Counted from the first letter of the stretch, positions 33,940 through 43,103 are shown. The stretch: 64,000 bases of DNA from Marinibaculum sp040216765 (GCA_040216765.1 JAVJON010000007.1:496001-560000), one strand, 5' to 3'. The notes: a model not told the origin generated them from the letters alone. Program-made: numbers and translations.

Positions 33940-34559
33940 CGGGCGGCCGCCAGGCGGGCGATCGCGGTGGCACAGTCCGCAACCTCCGCCACCGCCTCCA
34001 GCGCGCGGATATGCAGGTCGTGCATCGCCGGGTCGGCGGTGGCGCAGCCATCGGACAGGACCGTCACCGGGATGTCGCGCACATGGGCATCGCGAACGGT
34101 GGAAGCCACGCCGCCATTGGTGACGATGCCGCCGACCACCAGGCGGCGGATGCCGGCCCGCGCCAGCAGCCAGTCCAGCCGGGTCTGGTAGAACGCCGAA
34201 TAGGCCACCTTCTCCACGGACAGGTCGGCCGGTTGCAGCTCCGCGATCAGGCCATGGCCGAAGCTGCCGGGCAGGAAATCGCCCGCGCCAAGGAACGGCC
34301 GCAACGCCTTCAGGTGCGGCGAGATGAAGGGCGCGCCGCCGCGCCCCGGCACCAGGGTGAAATGGGTGGAGACGATCCACCCCCCCGTCGCGCGCATCGC
34401 CTCGGCCACCGGCACCAGCCGCGCCGGCAGCGCCGCCACCGGTGCGGAAAGCGCGCCGCCCCGGGCATAGGCGCCGTCGGGGTGCAGGAAGTCGTTCTGC
34501 ATGTCGACCAGCAGCAGCGCGGTCTCCGCCGCGACGAACGGTTCGCCGGGGTTGCTCAT
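33936..34559 (-). CDS. Isochorismatase-family hydrolase lacking the cysteine nucleophile
   Basis: A 207-residue isochorismatase-fold protein. The fold's Asp19 (LLLVDMQNDFLHPDG) and Lys (SVEKVAYSAF, ~residue 117) are present, but the position of the nucleophile in the family motif G-x-x-T-N-x-C-V reads GGIVTNGGV, with Gly150 where amidases such as N-carbamoylsarcosine amidohydrolase and maleamate amidase have Cys. Cys-less members include true isochorismatases. Its ATG overlaps the hyuA stop (ATGA) and its stop overlaps the FAD-protein start. By context it should act after the hydantoinase, but the missing cysteine makes amide hydrolysis uncertain. Confidence 0.82.
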   Translation of the reverse strand: MSNPGEPFVAAETALLLVDMQNDFLHPDGAYARGGALSAPVAALPARLVPVAEAMRATGGWIVSTHFTLVPGRGGAPFISPHLKALRPFLGAGDFLPGSFGHGLIAELQPADLSVEKVAYSAFYQTRLDWLLARAGIRRLVVGGIVTNGGVASTVRDAHVRDIPVTVLSDGCATADPAMHDLHIRALEAVAEVADCATAIARLAAAR

Positions 34560-36625
34560 CCCCCCTCCGCCCGCGAGATCACCAGGTTGCCGAAGCGGTC
34601 GACCTCGGCGGTCAGGCCCGGGTCGACGAAGACCGTGGTGTCCGGCTGTTCCAGCAGCGCCGGGCCGGCGACCGTCGCGCCGACCGGCAGGGCCAGCCGG
34701 TCCCAGATCGTGGCCGTCTGCGGCCGCCCCTCCGCATGCACCTCGCGGGTGCCGCGCCGGGCTTTCTCGACACTGGCATCCGGGCCCGGCGCCAGGACCG
34801 CCAGGTCGAAGCCCGGCCGCCTGCCGACGACCGACACCCGCACGTTCAGGATCCGCACGCCGAGTCCGGTCAGGACCTTGCCGTAGGCCCGGCGATAGGC
34901 CGCCTCGAAGGCCCGCCGCACCGCGCCCTCGTCCAGCCCGAGATCCGCCGCATCGCCCTGCAGGGCCAGCGGCACCGCGACCGTATGGGTCTGCCCCAGA
35001 TAATGCATGTCCAACTCGCAGCCGGTCTCGACCCCGGACAGGGTCACGCCGGCGCCCGAGACCAGCCCCTCGCCTTCCGCCAGCATCTCCCGCACCGGTG
35101 CGGTCAGCGCGGCCGGGTCCAGCCCGTCCAGCAGGCGATTCATCGTGGCGACCTTGTCGAACCGCATGTCGGCAATGACGCAGCCAAGTGCGGACGTGAC
35201 GCCGGGAAAGCGCGGCACCACCGCCCGGGCAAGGCCGACCTCGGCAATCATGGCGCCGGCATGCAGGGCGCCGCCGCCGCCGAACGGCATCGCCACGAAC
35301 CGCTTGGGGTCGTGGCCGCGCTCGACGGAAACCAGGCGGATCGCGGCGGCCATCTTGGCGTTCGCCACGCGGACGATGGCTTCGGCCGCGGCCTCGGCCG
35401 ACATGCCCAGCGGCGTGCCGACATGCTGCAGGATGGCGGCGCGGGCGGCCGCGACGTCCAGCTTGCGGTCGCCGCCGCCGATCGGCCTGTCCGGGTTGAT
35501 CCGGCCCAGCACGATATTGGCATCGGTCACCGTCGGCCGGTCGTTGCCGCGGCCATAGGCCACCGGCCCGGGATCGGAGCCGGCACTTTCCGGGCCGACC
35601 TGCAGCAGGCCGCCGCGGTCGATGCCGGCGATCGAGCCGCCCCCGGCGCCGATCGTCGTGATCTCGATCATCGGGCTGCGGATCACCAGGCCGAAATCGA
35701 TGCTGGTCTGCGGGCTCAGCGCGCTGCGCCCCTCGGCGATCAGCGAGACGTCGAAGCTGGTGCCGCCCATGTCGCAGGTGATGACGTTCGGGAAACCGGC
35801 GGCCCTGGCGATCTCGGCGGCCGCGATCACCCCCGCTGCCGGGCCGGACAGCGCGGTCTTCACCGGCGTGGCGCGCGCAGTCTCCGCCGTCATCACGCCG
35901 CCATTGGATTGCACGATCAGCAGGCGGCCGGCAAAGCCGCCGGCGCCCAGCCCTTCCCCCAGCCGCGCCAGGTACGACCCCACCGGGGGCTGCAGATAGG
36001 CATTCAGCGCCGCGGTGGAGGCGCGCTCGAACTCGCGGATCTCGGGCAGGATCTCGGTGGCCGCGGTGACGCACTCGTTCGGCCAGACCGCCCGCACCGC
36101 GGCGGCGGCGACTGCCTCGTTCGCCGCATTTGCATAGCCGTTGACGAAAAAGACGCAGACCGCCTCCACGCCGTCGGCCAGCAGGGCGCGGGCGACGGCC
36201 TGCACCTCCGCCGGATCGACGGCCTGCAGCACCGTGCCGTCCGCCAGGACCCGCTCGGCCACCTCGCGGCGCAGGTCGCGGGGCACGACCGGCACGAAGC
36301 TGCCCCACAGGCCCCAGGTCTGCGGCCGGTCGCGGCGGCGCATCTCCAGCACGTCACGGAAGCCGGCGGTGGTGATCAGCCCGGTGCGGGCGCCCTTGCG
36401 CTCCAGCAAGGCATTGGTGCCGACCGTGGTGCCATGCACGATGGTGGAGACCCGGGCCAGGTCCGGCACCCGCTCCGCGATGCCGCTGCGGATGCCGACC
36501 GACTGGTCCGGCCGGGTCGAGGGCACCTTGGCCACCTGGGCGGTGCCGGCCGCCTCGTCCAGCACGAAGATGTCGGTGAAGGTGCCGCCGACATCGACAC
36601 CGACGACAAGGCCACGCTCCGTCAC
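34556..36625 (-). CDS. hyuA: Hydantoinase/oxoprolinase subunit A
   Basis: A 689-residue ATP-dependent ring-opening hydrolase subunit (N-methylhydantoinase A, 5-oxoprolinase, acetone/acetophenone carboxylase family). The N-terminal phosphate-binding motif GVDVGGTFTDIFVLDE (~residues 7-22), TIVHGTTVGTNALLER, DMGGTSFDVSLI and GAGGGSIAGID are all intact, showing the hexokinase/actin-like ATPase fold. GTG start at 36625 overlaps the hyuB stop (GTGA), so the subunits are probably made in equal amounts. The reaction couples ATP hydrolysis to cleavage of a cyclic imide or lactam; the substrate is not readable. Confidence 0.9.
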   Translation of the reverse strand: MTERGLVVGVDVGGTFTDIFVLDEAAGTAQVAKVPSTRPDQSVGIRSGIAERVPDLARVSTIVHGTTVGTNALLERKGARTGLITTAGFRDVLEMRRRDRPQTWGLWGSFVPVVPRDLRREVAERVLADGTVLQAVDPAEVQAVARALLADGVEAVCVFFVNGYANAANEAVAAAAVRAVWPNECVTAATEILPEIREFERASTAALNAYLQPPVGSYLARLGEGLGAGGFAGRLLIVQSNGGVMTAETARATPVKTALSGPAAGVIAAAEIARAAGFPNVITCDMGGTSFDVSLIAEGRSALSPQTSIDFGLVIRSPMIEITTIGAGGGSIAGIDRGGLLQVGPESAGSDPGPVAYGRGNDRPTVTDANIVLGRINPDRPIGGGDRKLDVAAARAAILQHVGTPLGMSAEAAAEAIVRVANAKMAAAIRLVSVERGHDPKRFVAMPFGGGGALHAGAMIAEVGLARAVVPRFPGVTSALGCVIADMRFDKVATMNRLLDGLDPAALTAPVREMLAEGEGLVSGAGVTLSGVETGCELDMHYLGQTHTVAVPLALQGDAADLGLDEGAVRRAFEAAYRRAYGKVLTGLGVRILNVRVSVVGRRPGFDLAVLAPGPDASVEKARRGTREVHAEGRPQTATIWDRLALPVGATVAGPALLEQPDTTVFVDPGLTAEVDRFGNLVISRAEGG

Positions 36626-38409
36626 GACGGGCGGCCCGCGCGCAGCGCAGAGGTCGCGGCGGTGTCGAGCCGGCCGCCCGCATCCACGACACAGGCATAG
36701 TCGCGGCGCGCCGCATCGGCGCTGACATAGCCGAGCCGGACATCGGCGGCGACCGCCTCGGGGTCGCGCGCCGCGGCCGGGCCGTAGCCGCCGCCGCCCG
36801 GCGTTTCCAGCCGCACCCGCTGCCCCCGGGTCAGGGCGATGCCGCCGATCTTGGAGGCCATGGGCGGATGGTGCGGCCCGTCCTCCTGGTCGTAGGTGAA
36901 GACATTCAGGGCGGCCGGCCCGCCCTCGGCGACGCCGGGCGGGGCGTGGCGGCCGCGCTCGCCGAACAGGAATCCGGTCGCCTCCGCCTCCAGCAGCTCG
37001 ATCTCGTAGACCGCGCCGCAGCCGCCGCGATGCCGGCCCGGGCCGCCGGAATCCGGGCGCAGCGCCCATTGCGTGAAACGCACCGGATAGGCCGCCTCCA
37101 GGATCTCCAGCGGCGGGATCGTCGCGGTGGAGATCGGCGCGTTGCCATGCGCCAGGCCGTCGCCCTGCGGATGGCCGCCATGGCCGCCGCCGAAGAACGA
37201 GAACATCACCCAGCGCGCGCCGTTGGCCCGGTGGCCGGCCAGCGACAGGGCGTTGATCGTGCCATAGGCGCAGCCGTTGGAGATCGCCGGATCGGCCTGT
37301 GCCAGCGCCACGAACACGGTATCGATCACCCGCAGGATCGTCTCGGTATAGCCGCCCACCGGCTTCGGCGCGCGGACGCTGAGCAGGCTGTCCGGCGGGA
37401 TCACGAAGTCGATCGGCTCCAGCACCCCGGCATTGGCCGGCACCTCGCGGAAGACATGTTTCAGCGCCACGTAGCAGGACGCGATGGCGGTGGAGCGCGC
37501 GATGTTGACCGGGCCGGCGCAGGCCTGCGCGGTGCGGCTGAAATCCAGGGTCATCCGGTCGCCGGCGATGGTGATGTCCAGGCCGATCTTCAGCGGCCGG
37601 TCGTGGATCCCGTCATTGTCCAGGAAATCCTCGGCGCTGTAGGTGCCGTCCGGCAGCTCGGCGATATGGCTGGCCATCAGCCGCGCCGCGCGGTCGCGCA
37701 GTTCCGCCAGGGCCTGGCGGATGGTGTCGGCGCCATAATCCGCGATCAGCGCGTCCAGGCGCTCCGCCCCCAGGGCCAGCGCGTTGAGCTGCCCGTTCAG
37801 GTCGCCATAGAGACTGCCCGGCAGGCGCGAATTGGCCTGCAGGATCGCCACGATGTCGTCGCGGAACTGACCGCCGTCGACCAGCTTCACCGGCGGGATC
37901 AGCATGCCCTCCTGGAAGCATTCGGTGGCGACCGGGTTGTAGTTGCCGGGGACATTGCCGCCGACATCGTGCCAATGACCGACCGAGGCGAGCCAGCAGA
38001 ACAGCGCGCCGTCATGATAGTAGGGCCGCACCAGCTTGAAGTCCGACAGGTGGGTGCCGCCGTCATAGGGGTCGTTGAAGATGTAGGTGTCGCCGGGCGC
38101 CAGCGGGCGTGCGTCGGCCGCGACCCGGTCGATCACCGCCTTCACCGCAAAGGACATCGCGCCGACGAAGACCGGCAGGCCGTTCTTGCCCTGCACCAGG
38201 GTCTCGCCGCTGGTGGCATGGTACAGGCCATGGCTGGCGTCATGCGCCTCGGCGATGATCGGGTTGAAGGCCGAGCGGAACAGGGTGGCGTCCATCTCGT
38301 CGGCGATCTGCTCCAGCCGCCCGCGCAGCACCGACAGGGTGACGGGGTCGAGCGCGCTGCCCCTGCTGCCGGCGCGGGGGCTGCTGTCGCGACTGCTATG
38401 CACCGTCAT
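36622..38409 (-). CDS. hyuB: Hydantoinase/oxoprolinase subunit B
   Basis: A 595-residue B subunit partner of HyuA. Visible family signatures: LRGRLEQIADEMDATLFRSAFNPIIAEAHD at the N-terminus (first 20 are enough to recognise it: residues ~29-58), FNDPYDGGTHLSDFKLV, GHWHDVGGNVPGNYNP with metal-ligand His residues, DFSRTAQACAGPVN and GGHGGHPQGDGLAHGN. It begins with ATG 38409 and overlaps the lyase gene upstream by 14 bases. Works with HyuA as a heteromer in the cytoplasm. Confidence 0.9.
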   Translation of the reverse strand: MTVHSSRDSSPRAGSRGSALDPVTLSVLRGRLEQIADEMDATLFRSAFNPIIAEAHDASHGLYHATSGETLVQGKNGLPVFVGAMSFAVKAVIDRVAADARPLAPGDTYIFNDPYDGGTHLSDFKLVRPYYHDGALFCWLASVGHWHDVGGNVPGNYNPVATECFQEGMLIPPVKLVDGGQFRDDIVAILQANSRLPGSLYGDLNGQLNALALGAERLDALIADYGADTIRQALAELRDRAARLMASHIAELPDGTYSAEDFLDNDGIHDRPLKIGLDITIAGDRMTLDFSRTAQACAGPVNIARSTAIASCYVALKHVFREVPANAGVLEPIDFVIPPDSLLSVRAPKPVGGYTETILRVIDTVFVALAQADPAISNGCAYGTINALSLAGHRANGARWVMFSFFGGGHGGHPQGDGLAHGNAPISTATIPPLEILEAAYPVRFTQWALRPDSGGPGRHRGGCGAVYEIELLEAEATGFLFGERGRHAPPGVAEGGPAALNVFTYDQEDGPHHPPMASKIGGIALTRGQRVRLETPGGGGYGPAAARDPEAVAADVRLGYVSADAARRDYACVVDAGGRLDTAATSALRAGRPS

Positions 38410-39262
38410 AGGCCTTCGCCTCCTCCAGGATGCCGGCCGTGCCCAGCAGGGCGTTCAGGCCGGCGAAATCCAGCATGCGCGCGGCATGGGGCGCGGTCGT
38501 GCCATGCGCCTTCAGCACCGCGAAATAATCCTGTGCCGCCTTCGCCAGGGCGCGCACCAGGCCGCCGGGAAAGATTGCCACGGAGAAGCCCAGCGCCTGC
38601 AGCCGGTCCGCCGGCAGGAACGGCGTCTTGCCGCCTTCGACCATATTGGCCAGCAGCGGCACCCGCCCGGCGAAGCGCGATGCCGCCGCCTGCATCTCCG
38701 CCTCGCTGCGCAGCGCCTCGATGAACAGCAGGTCGGCGCCGGCCTCCAGGTAGCGCTCGGCGCGGTCCAGCGCCGCCTCCGCCCCTTCCACCGCCACGGC
38801 GTCGGTCCGCGCCATGATCAGGGTCGCCGCGCTGCGCCGCGCATCCACCGCCGCACGGATCTTGCCTGCCATCTCTCCCGCCGGCACCAGGGTCTTGCCG
38901 TCCAGGTGGCCGCAGCGCTTGGGCAGGTCCTGGTCCTCGATCTGGATCACCGTGGCGCCGGCGGCCTCGAAGCTGCGCACCTCGCGCTGCACGTTCAGCG
39001 CATTGCCGAAGCCGGCCTCGCCATCGACGATCAGCGGCAGGTCGCAACGCTCCCTGACCAGGGCGATCGCGTCGGCGATCTCGCCGCGGTCGATCAGCCC
39101 CAGGTCGGGCCGCCCCAGCCGGGTATAGGTCAGTGAGGCGCCGGACAGGTAGAGCGCCTCGAACCCCGCCTGCTCCGCCAGCATGGCGCCCAGCGCATCG
39201 TAGATGCCGGGCGCCACGACAATCTCGCCCCGGGCCAGGCGCGTCTTGAAGTCAACCGTCAT
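38396..39262 (-). CDS. Isocitrate lyase/PEP mutase-family lyase (2-methylisocitrate or 2,3-dimethylmalate lyase type)
   Basis: A 288-residue TIM-barrel enzyme. PGIYDALGAMLAEQAGF at the start, the metal/pyruvate-binding DGEAGFGNALNV (Asp and Glu, ~residue 83), IQIEDQDLPKRCGHLDGKT where KRCGH carries the catalytic Cys required for C-C lyase activity, and ARTDAVAVEG. Keeping that Cys favours a lyase over a PEP mutase or oxaloacetate decarboxylase. Known relatives cleave 2-methylisocitrate or 2,3-dimethylmalate to pyruvate plus a second acid. Located directly after the hydratase genes, its ATG overlapping the leuD-like stop (ATGA), it likely cleaves the hydratase product. Confidence 0.85.
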   Translation of the reverse strand: MTVDFKTRLARGEIVVAPGIYDALGAMLAEQAGFEALYLSGASLTYTRLGRPDLGLIDRGEIADAIALVRERCDLPLIVDGEAGFGNALNVQREVRSFEAAGATVIQIEDQDLPKRCGHLDGKTLVPAGEMAGKIRAAVDARRSAATLIMARTDAVAVEGAEAALDRAERYLEAGADLLFIEALRSEAEMQAAASRFAGRVPLLANMVEGGKTPFLPADRLQALGFSVAIFPGGLVRALAKAAQDYFAVLKAHGTTAPHAARMLDFAGLNALLGTAGILEEAKAYDGA

Positions 39263-39789
39263 GATTGTCTTGCAAACCTTTGTTTCAGATAGGGTATCAA
39301 ACCGCCGGACGCGACGATCGCCGCCAGATGATCGGGCACCGCATCGCTGTCGAGGGCGATGCCTGCCGTCTCGTCGGCGACCCGGCCGGCCATCGGCTCC
39401 ACGACAAGCCGGTCGCCGTCGGCGATGCGCCCGCCATGGTCGCAGACCAGGACCGGCAGGCCCAGGTTGAAGGCATTGCGATAGAAGATGCCGCCGAAAG
39501 ACGGCGCCAGCACCGCCCCCACCCCCAGGATGCGGAGGGCCTGGGCCGCCTGCTCGCGGCTGGAGCCCATGCCGAAATTGCGGCCGGCCACGACGATATC
39601 GCCCTCTGCCACACCGGCCGCGAAGTCCGGTCGCACCGCCTCCAGGCAATGCCGGGCCAGCTCCTCCACCGGCCCGCGCATATAGGCGCCCGGCGCCAGC
39701 ACGTCGGTATCGACATCGTCGCCGACCAGCCAGGCGCGGCCCCGGATCGGGGCCAGGATCGCCCCTGGATTGACGCTCGGGGCCGCCAT
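39259..39789 (-). CDS. Aconitase-superfamily hydratase small subunit (LeuD-like)
   Basis: A 176-residue swivel-domain protein. DDVDTDVLAPGAYM near residue 25 and GRNFGMGSSREQAAQALRIL (~residues 70-89), then APSFGGIFYRNAFNLGLPVL are the standard LeuD/aconitase domain 4 motifs with the substrate-binding Ser-Arg. The length fits the short, archaeal-type isopropylmalate/homoaconitate/dimethylmaleate hydratases rather than the ~200-residue leucine-biosynthesis LeuD of proteobacteria. ATG overlaps the large-subunit stop. Part of the hydratase with the next gene upstream. Confidence 0.87.
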   Translation of the reverse strand: MAAPSVNPGAILAPIRGRAWLVGDDVDTDVLAPGAYMRGPVEELARHCLEAVRPDFAAGVAEGDIVVAGRNFGMGSSREQAAQALRILGVGAVLAPSFGGIFYRNAFNLGLPVLVCDHGGRIADGDRLVVEPMAGRVADETAGIALDSDAVPDHLAAIVASGGLIPYLKQRFARQS

Positions 39790-41081
39790 CAGGGCCGCTC
39801 CGCCAGGAACGGGCGGGGATCGGCAATCCGCCCCTGCACCGCCGTGGCGGCGACCGTATAGGGCGAGCCCAGCCAGACCCGCGACGTGGTGGCGCCCATG
39901 CGGCCGCGGAAATTGCGGGCGGTCGAGGCCATGCAGGTCTCGTCCTCCGCCAGCACGCCGGCACCATAGCCGGCACAGGCGCCGCAGCCCGATGGCAGCA
40001 GGATCGCGCCGGCCGCGGTCAGCGCGGCCAGGGTGCCGTCGGCCGCCGCAGCGGCGGTGATCCGGGTGGAGGCCGGCGCCACCAGCAGGCGGGTGCCGGC
40101 GGCGACCTGCCGCCCCTTCAGCACCCGCGCCGCGGCATGCAGGTCCTGCAGCTTCGCGCCGGTGCAGGCGCCGATATAGCACTGGTCGATGGCCGCCGGT
40201 TCGGCCGCGTCCACCGGGCCGGCATTGGCCGGGCTGTGCGGCGCGGCGACCTGGGGCGCCAGGCTCCCGGCATCGAAACTGTGGCGTTCGGCACAGGCGG
40301 CCGTGCCGTCGTCCTGCCAGTCAGCCCAATCGCCTGCATCGCCGCCGGCGGCCTCGATCCCCGCCGCCGTCACGGCATCCGGCGCGATCAGGCCGGTCTG
40401 CGCGCCCAGCTCCGCGGCCATGTTCGACAGGGTCATGCGCTCCGTCATCGACAGCGCGGCGATGGCCGGGCCGGCATATTGCACGACCTGATAGCGGCCG
40501 CCATCCATGCCGAGCCGGGCACAGAGATGCAGCATCATGTCCTTGGCACAGACCCCGTCCGCCAGCTGCCCCGACCAGTGCAGCAGGATCGTCTCCGGCA
40601 CCCGCAGCCAGGTCTCGCCGGTCGCCAGCACGCCGGCCATGTCGGTGGCGCCGACGCCGAACATGAAGGCCCCCCAGGCACCGCCGGTCGGCGAATGGCT
40701 GTCGCCGCCGACGACGAACCGGCCCGGGCGCAGATGGCCGCGCTCGGCCAGGACCACGTGGCAGATCCCCATCTGGTCGTAGAAATGCCGGATCGCCTGG
40801 CCCTTCACCCAGTCGCGGGTCAGCTTCAGGATCGCCGCGCTCTGGGCATCGACCGCCGGCACGTAATGGTCGGACACCACCACCACCCGGTCCGGGTCCC
40901 AGACCCCGACGCCCAGTTCCTCCAGCATCGGCTTCACCCGCCGCGGCCCGCCGGAATCGTGGATCATCGCGAGGTCCACCCGGGCCGTCACGATCTCACC
41001 CGGCCGGACCCGGTCGCGGCCGGCGGCCCGCGCAACGATGCGTTCGGCCAGGGTTGAGGCGGCAAGGCTTGGCGCGGCCAT
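39789..41081 (-). CDS. Aconitase-superfamily hydratase large subunit (LeuC-like)
   Basis: A 430-residue 4Fe-4S hydratase subunit. VVVVSDHYVPAVDAQSA (His of the active site), GGDSHSPTGGAWGAFMFGVG, and the cluster ligands in DQCYIGACTGAKLQDLHAA and SGCGACAGYGAG are all present. Bacterial leucine-pathway LeuC is ~470 residues; this shorter form resembles the isopropylmalate/homoaconitase/dimethylmaleate hydratase group. The second ligand loop lacks the usual Asn after CT (CTG rather than CTN). It starts three bases after the dctM stop. It probably hydrates an unsaturated dicarboxylate supplied by the rest of the operon, not leucine biosynthesis. Confidence 0.87.
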   Translation of the reverse strand: MAAPSLAASTLAERIVARAAGRDRVRPGEIVTARVDLAMIHDSGGPRRVKPMLEELGVGVWDPDRVVVVSDHYVPAVDAQSAAILKLTRDWVKGQAIRHFYDQMGICHVVLAERGHLRPGRFVVGGDSHSPTGGAWGAFMFGVGATDMAGVLATGETWLRVPETILLHWSGQLADGVCAKDMMLHLCARLGMDGGRYQVVQYAGPAIAALSMTERMTLSNMAAELGAQTGLIAPDAVTAAGIEAAGGDAGDWADWQDDGTAACAERHSFDAGSLAPQVAAPHSPANAGPVDAAEPAAIDQCYIGACTGAKLQDLHAAARVLKGRQVAAGTRLLVAPASTRITAAAAADGTLAALTAAGAILLPSGCGACAGYGAGVLAEDETCMASTARNFRGRMGATTSRVWLGSPYTVAATAVQGRIADPRPFLAERP

Positions 41082-41083
41082 GG

Positions 41084-42403
41084 TCAGGGCGATCCCAGGT
41101 TGGGCAGCCAGAGGGCGATCTGCGGCTCGACGATCAGCAGGGCGACCAGCAGCATGGCGCAGGCCATGAACGGCATTGCCGCGACATAGATCTCCGTCAT
41201 CGTGGTGCCCTTCGGCGCCACGCCTTTCATCACGAACAGCAGCAGGCCGAACGGCGGCGTGGTGAAGCTGATCTCGAGCGCCAGCAGCACGATGACGCCG
41301 AACCAGATCGGATCGAAGCCGAGCTGCAGGGTCGCCAGCGGATAGAAGATCGGGATCGTCAGCAGCATCATCGACAGCTGGTCCATGAACATTCCCAGGA
41401 TCAGGAGGATGCCGAACATCGCCAGCAGCATGACCAGGGGCGCCATGTCGTAGCCGGTGATCCAGCCGATCAGGCCGCTGGACGCGCCCGACCAGGACAG
41501 CAGCTGGCTGAAGGTCGCCGAGCCGAAGATGATCAGGAAGGCCATCGAGGTCACCCGCAGCGCGCCGGTGACGCTCTTCACCAGGGCCTCCCAGGTCAGC
41601 GCGCGATAGAGCAGCGCCAGGACCAGCACGCCGATCACGCCCACGGCCGCCGCCTCGCTGGGTGTCGCCCAGCCCAGCAGCATGAAGGCGATGACGATCA
41701 CCACCACCATGGCCATCGGGCCGATATTCACCACGGCCATGCGCAGCTTCTCGGCCAGCGGAACGGGCGCCAGTTCGTAGGCGGGCGCGGCCTTCTTGTC
41801 GATCACGGTGATGCCGAAGATCAGCACGGCATACATCGTGGCCAGCACCAGCCCCGGCACCACGCCGGCGATCAGCAGCTTGCCGACATCGATCTTGGCC
41901 AGGGTCGCCAGCAGCACGCCAAGGGCCGAGGGCGGGATGATCATCGCCAGGCCGCCGGTGCCCAGGATCGGCCCGATCGACATGATCTTCTTGTAGCCGC
42001 GCCGGGTCATCTCCGGGACCATCAGCGAGCCCATCAGCGCCGTGGACCCCATGCTGGACCCCGACAGGGTGGCAAAGGCGGTGCCGCCGGCGATGGTCAC
42101 ATAGGACAGCCGGCCGGGCACCCGCCCCATCAGCCGGTCGATGGCATCGAACATCCGGTTCGCCAGGCCGGTGTGGAAGAACAGCTCTCCCATCAGCAGG
42201 AACAGCGGCACCGGCGCCAGGGCAAAGGAGGTCATCGACTCGAAGCCGTTGCCCAGGAAGGTCAGGATGCCCCCTGAGCCCCCCATGAAGATCAGAGCGC
42301 CGATCAGGTTGCCGGAAATGAAGGCGAGCGCCACCGGAAAGCCAAGCGCCATCAGGGCCAGGATCATCCCGATCATCAGGGCGAAGGCCCAGTACCACTC
42401 CAT
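41084..42403 (-). CDS. dctM: TRAP transporter large permease
   Basis: A 439-residue DctM-type permease with about 12 hydrophobic segments. Family signatures include GFPVALAFISGNLIG, SGSSMGSTALMGSLMVPEM, IIPPSALGVLLATLAKIDVG and FMDQLSMMLLTIPIFYPL. Uses the sodium or proton gradient together with DctP and DctQ to import an organic acid or related ligand. Directly precedes the hydratase large-subunit gene (three bases). Confidence 0.93.
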   Translation of the reverse strand: MEWYWAFALMIGMILALMALGFPVALAFISGNLIGALIFMGGSGGILTFLGNGFESMTSFALAPVPLFLLMGELFFHTGLANRMFDAIDRLMGRVPGRLSYVTIAGGTAFATLSGSSMGSTALMGSLMVPEMTRRGYKKIMSIGPILGTGGLAMIIPPSALGVLLATLAKIDVGKLLIAGVVPGLVLATMYAVLIFGITVIDKKAAPAYELAPVPLAEKLRMAVVNIGPMAMVVVIVIAFMLLGWATPSEAAAVGVIGVLVLALLYRALTWEALVKSVTGALRVTSMAFLIIFGSATFSQLLSWSGASSGLIGWITGYDMAPLVMLLAMFGILLILGMFMDQLSMMLLTIPIFYPLATLQLGFDPIWFGVIVLLALEISFTTPPFGLLLFVMKGVAPKGTTMTEIYVAAMPFMACAMLLVALLIVEPQIALWLPNLGSP

Positions 42404-42450
42404 TCAGAGGTCCCGCCCGGTGTGGGGGTGACAAAGCCGTTCTCTCAGGT

Positions 42451-42569
42451 CGTCAGTCGCGGGCCTGTCCCGCGGGTCCCTGGTGCCGTTGCCCAGCGGC
42501 CCCCAGCACGTTCCGCGGCCATCGAGGTCCGCGTGGAGATGGACCGCCGGGGACAGGCCGGCGGCGACG
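42451..42569. repeat. Palindromic intergenic element, copy 2
   Basis: Two 29-base imperfect inverted arms (42451-42479 and 42541-42569) share CGTC at the outer ends, a GGCCTGTCCC core and GGTCC at the inner ends, the same plan as the element at 19389-19486. A 9-base direct repeat AAAGCCGTT flanks it (42433-42441 and 42578-42586), resembling a target-site duplication. It fills the gap between dctQ and dctM. Confidence 0.65.
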
Positions 42570-42596
42570 GGAGCGCGAAAGCCGTTGGCGGCGCCG

Positions 42597-43103
42597 CTAT
42601 TCATGGATGCCGATCTCGCCGGTGTGCAGGATCTCGCGCCCGAACACGTAGCGGAGGCATTCGATGCCCAGCAGGCCGAAGCCGATGGGCAGGGAGATGC
42701 TGACCCAGGCGCGCGGGATGTCCGGTGCGCGCCAGTCGAACTTGGCGGTCGCGATATCGCCCGCCACGAAGTCGATGCTGTACCAGGTCAGGACGGCGCA
42801 GACGATCGCGGCGCCGGCGGCGACAAGCCGGCTGATGACATGCCGGACCCGGTCCGGCACCGAGGCGGTCAGGATCTCGATGTAGATATGGCCGCGCGCG
42901 CGCATCAGCCAGGGCACGCTCAGCATGGTCAGGTAGAGCAGGCCGAACTCGACCGAGGTGAACAGCCAGTCGGGCGCCTGCACCGCGATCTCGCGCAGCA
43001 GGATCTGCAGCGCGACAACCAGAGCGATGACGAAGAGCATCGCCCCTGCAAGCACTGCCAGGGCGGTGATCAGCCAGTCATAGGCACGGACCAGAGCGGA
43101 CAA
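42597..43103 (-). CDS. dctQ: TRAP transporter small permease
   Basis: A 168-residue DctQ-type subunit with four hydrophobic segments; VRAYDWLITALAVLAGAMLF at the start, REIAVQAPDWLFTSVEFGLLY and RARGHIYIEIL (the conserved GHI motif after helix 2) identify the family. The start taken here is TTG at 43103; the weak ribosome site makes it uncertain by a few codons. Unlike the rest of the operon, the gap to dctM is ~190 bases and contains a palindromic element. Confidence 0.88.
   Translation of the reverse strand: MSALVRAYDWLITALAVLAGAMLFVIALVVALQILLREIAVQAPDWLFTSVEFGLLYLTMLSVPWLMRARGHIYIEILTASVPDRVRHVISRLVAAGAAIVCAVLTWYSIDFVAGDIATAKFDWRAPDIPRAWVSISLPIGFGLLGIECLRYVFGREILHTGEIGIHE

Noticed and set aside
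33940..34380. In-frame upstream extension of the FAD-dependent oxidoreductase
   Set aside because: It lies antiparallel in frame to, and inside, the isochorismatase-fold gene, has low-complexity Arg/Gly/Pro translation, and the flavoprotein motif starts shortly after the GTG at 33939.
39259..41081. Leucine biosynthesis leuCD
   Set aside because: Short subunit lengths, no leuB/leuA nearby, and location inside a TRAP/lyase/hydantoinase operon argue for a catabolic hydratase.
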